DNA of 64,000 bases from positions 3,196,001 through 3,260,000 of the forward strand of contig NZ_OY762267.1 in NCBI RefSeq assembly GCF_963665245.1, given 5' to 3'. The position numbers and the translations under genes were made by a program. The notes under the pieces are model-generated. The model saw only the letters and a list, made by a program, of their open reading frames with translations. It did no database searches and was not told the DNA's origin. This document shows positions 27,889 through 36,126 of this stretch, in pieces. The DNA comes from an uncultured Paludibaculum sp. Its GTDB lineage: Bacteria; Acidobacteriota; Terriglobia; Bryobacterales; Bryobacteraceae. Each line of letters begins with the position of its first letter. Position 1 is the stretch's first letter.

Positions 27889-29319
27889 ATGACCCACTGC
27901 AAGACCACTCTGGGGCTGATGGCGCTGGCCGCGCTCAGTTCCGCACAGACTCCGGACCCGCAGAAACTGCTGCAACAGGTGGAAGGGCGGTCAGCGCGCT
28001 TCAAGGAGATCTCCCGGCAGATCTGGGAGAACCCGGAGCTGGGCTGGGCGGAGTTCAAGAGCTCGGCGCTACTGAAAGAGGAGCTGCGCAAAGCGGGCTT
28101 CCGCATTCAGGAGAACGTCGGCGGGCTGCCGACCGCGTTCGTGGCGGAGTGGGGCAGCGGCAAACCGGTGATCGGGATCATTGGCGAGTTCGATGCCCTG
28201 CCCGGACTGTCGCAGGACGCGGAACCGGCGCGCAGCCCGCGTGTCTCCGGCGGGCCGGGGCACGGGTGCGGCCACAACCTGTTCGGTTCGGCGACGGCCC
28301 TGGCGGCGGTGAGTGTCAAAGAGCATCTGGTGGAGGCGAAGCTACCGGGCACCATCCGGTTCTACGGCACGCCGAACGAAGAGGGCGGCGCGGGCAAAGT
28401 ATATATGATCCGAGCCGGAGCTTTCAAAGACGCGGATGTCGTGCTGGCGTGGCATCCAGGCGACAGCCATCTGGCGGATGACAACTCGTACCTGGCGAAC
28501 ATCAGCGCGAAGGTCCGGTTCTATGGCAAGGCGGCCCATGCGGCGGGCGCTCCGGAGGCAGGGCGATCGGCACTGGACGGCCTGGAACTGATGACGCATG
28601 CCGTGAACATGATGCGCGAGCACGTGCCGCAGGAGTCACGGATGCACTACATCATCACCAGCGGCGGCGCGGCGGCGAACATCGTGCCGGACTTCGCGGA
28701 GCTGTCGATTGTCGTGCGGCATCCGGACCAGAAGGTTCTGGACGGGCTCTGGGAGCGGGTGAAGAACTGCGCGGAGGCCGGGGCGCTGGGCTCGGGCACA
28801 CGAGTCGAGATCGAAATCATCTCGGCCTATGCGAACTTCGTGACGAACCCGGTGCTGCGGGATCTGCTGGACAAGAACCTGCACACCACGGGCGGCTTCA
28901 CGTATACGCCGGAAGAGGCCGCCTTCGCGGAGAAGATCCGGCAGACGCTGAACAACCCGAACCTGCCGCCGCTGGACACGATTTCGCGAATCCTGCCGCC
29001 GCGCACCGCGGTGAGCTCGGTGTCGACGGACGTGGGCGACGTGAGCTGGGTGGTGCCGGTGGGGCACATGGTGGCCGGGACCTTCCCTCCGGGCACACCT
29101 CTGCATTCGTGGCAGTCGACGGCGTGCGCTGGCACGGAGATCGGGCGGAAAGGACTGATGGTGGCGGCCAAGGCGCTGACATTGAGCGCGTCGGATCTGT
29201 TTCACAGTCCCGAGTTGGTAAAGGCGGCGCGGGCCGCGTATGAGCAGAAGATGGCCGGGCGCACGTATCGTTCGCTGATTCCGGAGGGGTACAAGCCGGT
29301 GCTGCCGGCGCGGCCGTAG
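27889..29319 (+). CDS. exported M20 amidohydrolase (AbgB-like)
   Basis: About 476 residues with a short signal-like start (LGLMALAALSSAQ). M20 metal ligands are seen in GEFDALPG, GHGCGHNLFG and TPNEEGGAGK. The late segment DVGDVSWVVPVGHMVAGTFPPGTPLHSWQ is characteristic of the aminobenzoyl-glutamate hydrolase subunit B group. Members cleave amide bonds of N-acyl amino acids. The substrate here is not known. An in-frame ATG at 27865 is an alternative start. Confidence 0.85.
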   Translation: MTHCKTTLGLMALAALSSAQTPDPQKLLQQVEGRSARFKEISRQIWENPELGWAEFKSSALLKEELRKAGFRIQENVGGLPTAFVAEWGSGKPVIGIIGEFDALPGLSQDAEPARSPRVSGGPGHGCGHNLFGSATALAAVSVKEHLVEAKLPGTIRFYGTPNEEGGAGKVYMIRAGAFKDADVVLAWHPGDSHLADDNSYLANISAKVRFYGKAAHAAGAPEAGRSALDGLELMTHAVNMMREHVPQESRMHYIITSGGAAANIVPDFAELSIVVRHPDQKVLDGLWERVKNCAEAGALGSGTRVEIEIISAYANFVTNPVLRDLLDKNLHTTGGFTYTPEEAAFAEKIRQTLNNPNLPPLDTISRILPPRTAVSSVSTDVGDVSWVVPVGHMVAGTFPPGTPLHSWQSTACAGTEIGRKGLMVAAKALTLSASDLFHSPELVKAARAAYEQKMAGRTYRSLIPEGYKPVLPARP

Positions 29320-29542
29320 ACGCCTCAGCGGCGTTTGGCATACGCCTTCATCAGGCAATTGGGTTGCATATCGCGACAAATTTGAGGCCCCTCGGACGGC
29401 GCGCCGGACTAGTCACGGTGGAACCATCCATCTTGACACTCTCTTTATTTACATATTCCTACAAGGGATGCCGTCGTCTCGAAGAGATCTTTCGCGCGAG
29501 CGATGGCGTGGATTCACGCCGCATTCAGTCGATCATCAATAT

Positions 29543-29594
29543 TGCAACTCATTTGCATATTTGTATTGACAGCCTCGCTCCGCACCGGTAATCT
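29543..29594 (+). promoter_or_regulatory. sigma-70 promoter with palindromic operator
   Basis: TTGACA (29566-29571), a 17-base spacer and TAATCT (29589-29594) form a good sigma-70 promoter ahead of the Fur-like gene and receptor operon. Just upstream lies the palindrome TGCAA-CTCAT-TTGCA (29543-29557), close in form to the TTGCAA-N5-TTGCAA sites bound by some Fur-family nickel or zinc regulators. Which regulator binds is inference. Confidence 0.6.
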
Positions 29595-29653
29595 GGAGCG
29601 GAGAGCCGTTGGACTGGGGATTCCGGCGGACTTTTGTTGATCGAAGAAACCCC

Positions 29654-29887
29654 ATGGAACCAATACAATACCGACCTGCCTGCGACGCGAAGGCATCGCC
29701 GCGAGAGGATAGAATCCACCTGGCCTGCCTGGCGTGCGGCCGGACCGAAGAGTTTGCGAGTCCGCTGTTTGCGGTTTTGAAGGTCGAAATCGCGCGGCAG
29801 TCAGGCTACGACGTACACGCGGTAAGGCTGGAAGTCAGCGGCCATTGCCGCGCATGCCGAATGCGGCCCAGCGCCACGCAGCACTGA
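29654..29887 (+). CDS. Fur-like C-terminal domain without DNA-binding part
   Basis: A 77-residue protein matching only the dimerisation half of Fur-family repressors. HLACLACGRTEEF and GHCRACR supply the two CxxC pairs of the structural zinc site, with the helix FAVLKVEIARQSGYDV between. The winged-helix part that would bind DNA is absent, and no trace of it is found upstream in any frame. It could be a relic, or a metal-binding modulator that dimerises with a full-length Fur protein. It lies between the promoter and the TonB receptor gene. Confidence 0.65.
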   Translation: MEPIQYRPACDAKASPREDRIHLACLACGRTEEFASPLFAVLKVEIARQSGYDVHAVRLEVSGHCRACRMRPSATQH

Positions 29888-30046
29888 GCAGCGTCCGGCC
29901 GAGACGCAGTTGAACATCTTTAGAGGGGCCACCGCAGCGGACTTTTGGCGAAGCGCCGCGGAGGCCCGGCCATCGACACGACCGTGGGCCGTCGACTCCC
30001 TGTTTTAGAAGCGGCCGTCCACGGTTCTCAAGGAGAGGGGAACCGA

Positions 30047-32344
30047 ATGGTGGGCATTCGTATTTGGGTCACTGTACTTGTGGCCATTCTGCCGTTGGCG
30101 GTGCTCAGGGGGCAGAGTGGTCTGCCGGCACCAGCCACGGAGGGACAAAGAGGAACCGCGAGCGGGCCGTCGATGACGGTGACGATCACGGACGAATCGG
30201 GCCGGCCGGTGAGTCAGGCGCGCGTGGAGATCCGGGCGGCTTCCGGCGGAACCGAGTATAGCCGGGTGACGGACGCGGGCGGCGTTGTCCGTGTGACGCC
30301 GAGACTCCAGGGCCGCTACCTGGTTAAGGTGACGGCTGCCGGTTTCGCGGCAGAGTCGCGGTTTGTGGATTGGCGGGCGGAGCCGGCCGAGGTGCCGGTT
30401 CGTCTCCAGGTGGAGACACTGCGGCAGCAAGTGACCGTAACCTCGGGTTCGCGTGTGGAGGAACTGGCGGAAGAGTCGCCGGTTAAGGTGGAGGCCGTCA
30501 CACGCGAAGCCATGGCGACGACGGGCTATGAGCGGCTGACTGACGTCCTGGCGGAGATACCCGGCGTTGTGACGAGAAGCGGCTCGTCGAGTTCGGTGGG
30601 CACGGAGCAGATTCGCGGGATCAATGCGCGTCAGGTGGCCGTGCTGCAGGACGGGCTGCCGATGATCGGAGCGCGGGGGATCAAGAGCGGGAATCTGAAC
30701 CTGAACCGGATGTCGACCGGGCGTCTGGACCGCGTGGAAGTGGTGAAGGGGGCGTCCTCGGCGCTGTTCGGCAGCGACGCGATTGGCGGCGTCATCAATA
30801 TGATCTCGCGGGAGCCCACGCAGAAGGTGCAGGGCAATCTGAGCTTCTCGGGCGGGTCGCTGGGCATCTTCGACGGCCGGGGCGACATCGGCACGCGGTA
30901 CAGGAATCTGACGGCGTTTCTCGACCTGGAGCAGCACCGGCAGGATGCCTACTCCCTGACGCCCAACAGCACGTCGACCGTCGGTCCGGATCTGCGGCGC
31001 AACGACCTGCTGTTCCGCACACGCTACGCCTTCACGCCCAGGGTGGCGTTGGGCTTCACGGCGAATGCCTATCAGAACCGGGAGACCGGGCGCAGTGTGG
31101 GCGAGACGGGTCCGGTGAGCGGGCTCTACAACGACAGCGTGCAGAATTACGCCGTGGTGGGCGACTTCGTGCCCACGACAAAGACGACTCTGCAGTTGCG
31201 GGCCTACTCAGCGCGGTATGACGAAAACTCGCGCCAGGATTCGATTGGCGCGAGCGCTCCGCCGTCCTATGCGAACCTCAACGAACGCTACAAGCGGCTG
31301 GACGGGACGGTGTCGCAGCAGTTGGGGCCGTGGAATTTCCTGCAGGGCGGATATGAGTGGGTGCAGGACAACTACCGGGGCGCGAACCGGCTGGTGGGGG
31401 ACAACGACGGGCGGCAGGTGACCTCGAACGACGTCTGGCTGCAGGACCGGATCCGGCTGTCGCGCATTGCGTCGCTGGACGTGGGCGGAAGGGTGACGAG
31501 CCATTCCCTGTTCGGTACGTGGGCTGTTCCGAAGGTAGGGCTGGTGGTGAAACTGAGCGACCACTGGACGGCGCGGGGCGCATTTGGCAAGGGATTCCGG
31601 GCTCCGGATCTGGGGCAGTTGTATTACCGGTTTGCGAATCCAGCGAGTTTCTACCAGGTGATTGGGAATCCGACATTGGAGCCAGAGACCTCGCGCAGTT
31701 TCTCGACGGGCGTGGATTACCGTGCGCGGCGGTTTCGCGGCGGCGTCCACCTGTTCCGGAACGACGTGCGGAATCTGATCGATACGGTGAACATCGGGAC
31801 TCCGCAAACGCCCGCTCAGATGGCGGCACTGCTGGCCAGGTATGGGATTCCGGCATCGTTCAATCCACTGTTGGGGCGCATGACGTTTCTCTATCAGAAC
31901 TTCGGCCGCGTGTACACGCAGGGTTTCGAACTGGATGCGGAGCAGGCGATTAAACCGGGGCTGCGCGTGGCTGGAGCGTATACGTATCTGGACGCCAGGG
32001 ATACAGGGACCGGCCTGGCTCTGCCGCAGCGGCACAAGCATCAGGGCTACGTGCGAACGGAGTATTCGAACCCACGTTGGGGCCTGCTGGCGAATGTCCG
32101 TGGCTCGTTCTTCAGCAAATGGTGGCTGAGCCCGGCGGCGGGCACGCGGACGTACGGCTATGGGCTATGGGACTTCTATGTCTCGAAGAAGCTGCCAGCC
32201 GGGCTGCAGGCGTTCTTCACCATAGACAACTTCGCCAACAGCCGCGACCAGAAACTGGGACTGCCCACGCCGACCTTCGACAGGCCCGACTACGGGCGCA
32301 TGTACCGGGTTGGGCTGCGGTGGAGTTACGGCCGGGCGGAGTGA
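30047..32344 (+). CDS. TonB-dependent outer-membrane receptor
   Basis: A 765-residue receptor. After a signal peptide comes a carboxypeptidase-regulatory-like Ig-type domain (TVTITDESGRPVSQARVEIR to about residue 120), then the plug (LTDVLAEIPGVVTRSG, IRGINARQVAVLQDGLP, VEVVKGASSALFGSDAIGG) and a barrel ending in an aromatic-rich strand (YRVGLRWSYG). Start at ATG 30047, preceded by AGGAGAGGGG. The ligand is unknown; the neighbouring Fur-like domain and DUF4198-like protein suggest a metal complex. Confidence 0.9.
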   Translation: MVGIRIWVTVLVAILPLAVLRGQSGLPAPATEGQRGTASGPSMTVTITDESGRPVSQARVEIRAASGGTEYSRVTDAGGVVRVTPRLQGRYLVKVTAAGFAAESRFVDWRAEPAEVPVRLQVETLRQQVTVTSGSRVEELAEESPVKVEAVTREAMATTGYERLTDVLAEIPGVVTRSGSSSSVGTEQIRGINARQVAVLQDGLPMIGARGIKSGNLNLNRMSTGRLDRVEVVKGASSALFGSDAIGGVINMISREPTQKVQGNLSFSGGSLGIFDGRGDIGTRYRNLTAFLDLEQHRQDAYSLTPNSTSTVGPDLRRNDLLFRTRYAFTPRVALGFTANAYQNRETGRSVGETGPVSGLYNDSVQNYAVVGDFVPTTKTTLQLRAYSARYDENSRQDSIGASAPPSYANLNERYKRLDGTVSQQLGPWNFLQGGYEWVQDNYRGANRLVGDNDGRQVTSNDVWLQDRIRLSRIASLDVGGRVTSHSLFGTWAVPKVGLVVKLSDHWTARGAFGKGFRAPDLGQLYYRFANPASFYQVIGNPTLEPETSRSFSTGVDYRARRFRGGVHLFRNDVRNLIDTVNIGTPQTPAQMAALLARYGIPASFNPLLGRMTFLYQNFGRVYTQGFELDAEQAIKPGLRVAGAYTYLDARDTGTGLALPQRHKHQGYVRTEYSNPRWGLLANVRGSFFSKWWLSPAAGTRTYGYGLWDFYVSKKLPAGLQAFFTIDNFANSRDQKLGLPTPTFDRPDYGRMYRVGLRWSYGRAE

Positions 32345-32401
32345 GGTCCGGGCAGGCGGGATTGCAGTGCGATGGAGACTGATTTTCCGAGGAGGGATGA
32401 C

Positions 32402-33997
32402 GTGACAAGGACAACGACCAGATGGATGGCATGGACGGCCGCCTTGGCGGCGACGGTCTCGATGGCGCAGGCGCATTTTGTGTTTGTCGTACCGGACGCC
32501 GGAGGCGGCAAGGCCAAGGTGATTCTGGGCGAGACGCTGGAGCCGGATAAGGACATCAACGTGAAACTGATTGGAGGAACCCGGTTGAGCCTGCGAAGCC
32601 TGGATGGCCGCGAGAACCCATTGACCCTAACCCTGGCGGAGCGTGCGTATGAAGTGACGCTTGGCGGCCAGGGGCTGCGCGTGGTGCATGGCGTAACGGA
32701 TTTCGGAGTGACGCAGCGAGGCACGAGCAAGGCCCACATCCTGATCTACCATCCGAAGACGATTGTGGGCGATGCGTTCGACGCCAGGAGCGTGGTGGGC
32801 GGCGACACTCCGGTGGAGATCGTACCGGTGGGGCGTCCGGGGGCGCTGCAGTTGAAGCTGCTGGCGCACGGCAAGCCGCTGCCCGACGCGGAGGTAACGG
32901 TATTGCTGCCCGGCGGCGGAGAGAAGAAGGTGAAGACGGACGCATCCGGCTTGACCGAGGTGTTCACACCGACCGGTCGGTATGGAGCGTGGGCCCGCTT
33001 CTGGGAGCCGGGCACGGGCGACCGGGACGGTAAGAAATATGAAGAGCTGCGCCACTACGCCACGCTGGTGTTTGACGCGGCTCCGGTTGTCGTGGCGGCC
33101 CGTTCCGTGGCGACTCTGCCCGAGGCTACGTCGAGCTTCGGCGCCGTGGAAAGCGGCGGCTGGCTGTATGTCTATGGCGGACACATCGCGCCGACGCACA
33201 ACTATTGGGAGGGGGCAGTGTCGGGCCGGTTCGCGCGGCTGGAGCTGGGCAAACCGGGCAGTTGGGTGGAACTGGCGGCCGGACCGGCGCTGCAGGGGTT
33301 GAACCTGGCGGCGCTGGATGGGCGGATCTACCGTGTGGGCGGCATGGCTCCTCGGAATAGGAAAGGTGAGGCGACGGATAACCGGTCGACGGCGGAGTGC
33401 GCGCAGTTCGACGCGGCCCAAGGGCAGTGGACGGCGCTGCCCGCGCTGCCGGAACCGCGGTCATCACACGACGTGGTGGCGGTGGGCCGCAAGCTGATTG
33501 TGACGGGCGGATGGGATCTGCAGGGCTCGCAGGAGCGATGGATGGACACGACGCTGGTGCTCGATCTGGCGGCGCGGGCTCCGCGGTGGAAGTCTGTGCC
33601 GCAGCCGTTCCGCAGGCGGGCGCTGATCGCCGCGGCGTATCAGGGCAAGGTGTATGTGATTGGCGGGTTCAACGAGAAGGGCGAGATTGAGCGGTCGGTG
33701 TCGATTCTCGATCCGGCGGCGGGCGCGTGGACGGACGGCCCGAAGCTGCCGGAAGGGGTGGGCGGAGCGTTTGCGCCGGCGGCGGCGGTGCATGAAGGGC
33801 GGTTGTACGCGAGCGTTTCGGACGGGAGTCTGTTGCGTCTGGACGAGGCGGGCCGCGCGTGGGAGAAGGTGGGGCGGACGGGCGCGCGGGTGGCACACCG
33901 GATGGTATCGAGCCGCGGGCAACTGCTGGTATTGGGCGGAGCCGCGGGCGGCAGGAACCTGGACAGTATCGAGATGGCCGGAGCCGGGACTCATTAA
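32402..33997 (+). CDS. exported DUF4198-like/Kelch fusion protein
   Basis: A 531-residue protein starting at a GTG (32402) behind a strong GAGGAGG site. After a signal peptide (MAWTAALAATVSMAQA) comes AHFVFVVPD, the opening of DUF4198-type domains linked to nickel or other metal uptake; His at the mature N-terminus is typical. This domain covers about 200 residues (TDASGLTEVFTPTGRYGAWARF). The rest is a Kelch beta-propeller (GGWLYVYGGH, RIYRVGGMA, KLIVTGGWD, KVYVIGGFN). The fusion is unusual. It follows the receptor gene by 57 bases and is likely its periplasmic partner. Confidence 0.75.
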   Translation: MTRTTTRWMAWTAALAATVSMAQAHFVFVVPDAGGGKAKVILGETLEPDKDINVKLIGGTRLSLRSLDGRENPLTLTLAERAYEVTLGGQGLRVVHGVTDFGVTQRGTSKAHILIYHPKTIVGDAFDARSVVGGDTPVEIVPVGRPGALQLKLLAHGKPLPDAEVTVLLPGGGEKKVKTDASGLTEVFTPTGRYGAWARFWEPGTGDRDGKKYEELRHYATLVFDAAPVVVAARSVATLPEATSSFGAVESGGWLYVYGGHIAPTHNYWEGAVSGRFARLELGKPGSWVELAAGPALQGLNLAALDGRIYRVGGMAPRNRKGEATDNRSTAECAQFDAAQGQWTALPALPEPRSSHDVVAVGRKLIVTGGWDLQGSQERWMDTTLVLDLAARAPRWKSVPQPFRRRALIAAAYQGKVYVIGGFNEKGEIERSVSILDPAAGAWTDGPKLPEGVGGAFAPAAAVHEGRLYASVSDGSLLRLDEAGRAWEKVGRTGARVAHRMVSSRGQLLVLGGAAGGRNLDSIEMAGAGTH

Positions 33998-34015
33998 AAG
34001 GAGAGAGCGTTTGCC

Positions 34016-34264
34016 ATGGAAGCGGATGCGTATGTATTGGCGGAGATCCCTGGATTTGGGCGGATCTACGATTGTGGCGGGTGCGGCAACCTGCACTTGA
34101 GTGTGGGTCCGGTGAGCGTGACGTTGACGCGGGAGGCGTATCTCCAGTTGGCCGCGCTGATGAATTCGAGCGCGGCGCAATTCGAGGTGTTGCTGGAAGC
34201 GGAAAGCCGCAGGCGGCGCGAGGGCGTGCAAGGGAGCATGCCTCCGGGGCTGGAGGGGCTGTGA
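34016..34264 (+). CDS. small hypothetical protein with CGGC motif
   Basis: An 82-residue protein behind an AAGGAGAG site. The N-terminal half has a CGGC pair in IYDCGGCGNLHLSVGPVSVTL and reads like a short beta domain; the C-terminal half is a charged helix. I recognise no family. It is the third gene after the receptor and overlaps the next one. Confidence 0.6.
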   Translation: MEADAYVLAEIPGFGRIYDCGGCGNLHLSVGPVSVTLTREAYLQLAALMNSSAAQFEVLLEAESRRRREGVQGSMPPGLEGL

Positions 34265-34395
34265 AGGTGAGCGGAAAGACGACGAAGAGCAGCCGATGGG
34301 GCAGTGGTTTGGAGGTGTGGGCTGGACTGTTGCCGGGGCTGTATATGGTTTTAGTGGGAGTGGGCGGGTTGGTGTGGTTGGGGTGGGGCGGGTAA
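34261..34395 (+). CDS. 44-residue single-span membrane protein
   Basis: The GTG at 34261 overlaps the upstream TGA (GTGA). The frame encodes a basic N-terminus (KVSGKTTKSSR) and one long hydrophobic segment (LLPGLYMVLVGVGGLVWLGW). The overlap suggests translational coupling with the 82-residue gene. Small size lowers certainty. Confidence 0.45.
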   Translation: MKVSGKTTKSSRWGSGLEVWAGLLPGLYMVLVGVGGLVWLGWGG

Positions 34396-34440
34396 GGGGA
34401 TTGAGGCTTTCTGGCGGCCCCGGTCACCCCGCTCCCCGTC

Positions 34441-34475
34441 GCTTCAATGGGACGTGATCCCGCGGTCGCCGAAGT
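34441..34475 (-). repeat. solo degenerate CRISPR repeat
   Basis: It starts with GCTTCAATGG and continues to CGCGGTCGCCGAAGT. This aligns with the 36-base CRISPR repeat of the arrays with one deletion and several substitutions. No second repeat lies 70-76 bases on either side. Confidence 0.5.
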
Positions 34476-34640
34476 GGCCGTAGTAGTGCTCCAGGGGCAA
34501 TCGCGCCATGTACCTATCTAGCTGCGATTCTGCCGGCCGGCCTCGTGCTCAACACGAAGACGACGGCCCCTGGTGTTAGCAGTGCATTGATATTATTGGT
34601 GGCGTACCGAATCCATTCACACACGTAAGGCGTTTCCGCA

Positions 34641-35387
34641 GTGGACATTCCAAGGATCTTCAACGTCAGCGAAAGTGCTCACCGAATCCATAACCCCTTC
34701 ACACCCGAAAAGCTCGCCACTCTCGGAGCGGCGCTGCGCCTGGAACCGGGGACCCGTGTGCTCGACCTCGGCAGCGGTTCGGGCGAGATGCTGTGCACCT
34801 GGGCACGCGACTACGGAATCAGCGGCACCGGTATCGACCTGAGCCAGTTGTTCACCGACCAAGCGAAACTCCGCGCTGAAGAACTCGGTGTCGCCGATCG
34901 AGTCGAGTTCCTTCATGGCGATGCTGCCGGCTACGTCGCTGGCGAGAAGGTCGGAGTGGCGGCCTGTCTCGGTGCCACGTGGATCGGTGGGGGCATCGTC
35001 GGCACCGTCAAACTTCTGGCGGAGAGCCTCCGCACCGGAGGGATCATCCTCATCGGCGAGCCGTACTGGCTGCGGTTACCGCCGACGGAAGACGTTGCCA
35101 AGGGATGCCATGCCGGTTCGATCTCCGACTTTCTCCTGCTTCCAGAACTTCTCGCGTCTTTCGGCGGCCTCGACTACGACGTCGTGGAAATGGTTCTGTC
35201 AGACCAGGACGGCTGGGACAGGTACGAAGCAGCCAAGTGGCTCACGATGCGCCGATGGCTCGAAGCGAATCCCGGCGACGACTTCGCGAAAGAGGTTCGA
35301 GCCGAACTGACCTCGGCACCCAAACGCTACGCCGCGTACGCGCGTGAATACCTGGGCTGGGGCGTGTTCGCGCTGATGGCGCGGTGA
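34641..35387 (+). CDS. class I SAM-dependent methyltransferase
   Basis: A 248-residue methyltransferase starting at GTG 34641. Motif I is VLDLGSGSGEML near residue 40, motif II TGIDLS, and the later ACLGATWIGGG and GGIILIGEPYW segments are typical of small-molecule methyltransferases of the UbiE/Methyltransf_25 type. The substrate cannot be told. It stands alone between a solo CRISPR-like repeat and the repeat-rich island, so it may have come with that DNA. Confidence 0.8.
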   Translation: MDIPRIFNVSESAHRIHNPFTPEKLATLGAALRLEPGTRVLDLGSGSGEMLCTWARDYGISGTGIDLSQLFTDQAKLRAEELGVADRVEFLHGDAAGYVAGEKVGVAACLGATWIGGGIVGTVKLLAESLRTGGIILIGEPYWLRLPPTEDVAKGCHAGSISDFLLLPELLASFGGLDYDVVEMVLSDQDGWDRYEAAKWLTMRRWLEANPGDDFAKEVRAELTSAPKRYAAYAREYLGWGVFALMAR

Positions 35388-35406
35388 TGTGAGGCAACCG
35401 GGGCAT

Positions 35407-35441
35407 GCTCAATGAGGCCGCGACCCTGCGGTTGCGGAAGT
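35407..35441 (-). repeat. solo degenerate CRISPR repeat
   Basis: GCTCAATGAGGCC followed by GCGACCCTGCGGTTGCGGAAGT. Compared with the array repeat there is one deleted T and three substitutions, and the CCGC/GCGG hairpin core remains. It directly precedes the 127-bp repeat module. Confidence 0.65.
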
Positions 35442-35447
35442 GCGTCT

Positions 35448-35672
35448 TCCTGGCGGCTGGCTGAGCCATCGGGTGGTACGGGGCAGCCCCAACCTTCGGT
35501 TTGGGGGAACCTTGGTTACTCGGTCATTTGGGCTCTCGGAGCCTTGGGCTCGCGGCCCTTGCGCTCTCGGGGATCGCTCTGGTTCGGGGAGTCCTTGAGA
35601 GATCTGAGTTGCGGCGCGCGGGGTCGGGCCCGGGATGGGGCGTCTTGTTAAGTTTGTCGAGTGTCGGTGGGC
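35448..35672. repeat. left copy of the module flank with inverted core
   Basis: This block starts TCCTGGCGGCTGGCTGAGCC and has a counterpart at 56120-56260. At 35480-35509 it carries the core of the 127-bp unit in reverse orientation (GGGGCAGCCCCAACCTTCGG and onward), so the following array could pair with it. The left copy has extra bases after the inverted core. No gene is supported here. Confidence 0.6.
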
Positions 35673-36018
35673 CGTCGAAGCGGCCTTCCAGGCCCGCGTT
35701 CCCCCAAACCGAAGGTTGGGGCTGCCCCGAACAAGCGTCGCCCAAAAAGCAAGGATGTCCCCGCAAGCAGGACCCGTCCCGGACCACCAAACATGCCCCA
35801 GTCGAAGCCGCCTTCCAGGCCCGTATTCCCCCAAACCGAAGGTTGGGGCTGCCCCGAACAAGCGTCGCCCAAAAGGCAAGGATGTCCCCGCAAGCAGGAC
35901 CCGTCCCGGACCACCAAACATGCCCAAGTCGAAGCTGCCTTCCAGGCCCGCATTCCCCCAAACCAAAGGTTGGGGCTGCCCCGAACACCGCGCCGCCTAA
36001 AAAGCAAGGATGTCCCCG
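35673..36018 (+). repeat. 127-bp tandem repeat array, first part
   Basis: Copies of a 127-bp unit: the marker CCCCCAAACC occurs at 35701, 35828 and 35955, exactly 127 apart. Each unit contains the dyad GGGGCTGCCCC after CCGAAGGTT. The third unit is cut at 36018 by an IS21 element and continues at 38308. The unit length is not a multiple of three, and long open frames across it shift frame each copy, so it is not coding. Confidence 0.9.
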
Positions 36019-36126
36019 TGTCAGCGCCGGTGCAAAAATCCCCATAGTGCCGATCGAAAATTCCCCACCCCCTGACAAGGGCTGAGGCCGGTTGCCGACT
36101 CTGAGAAGAGGAGGTACCGAGATCTG

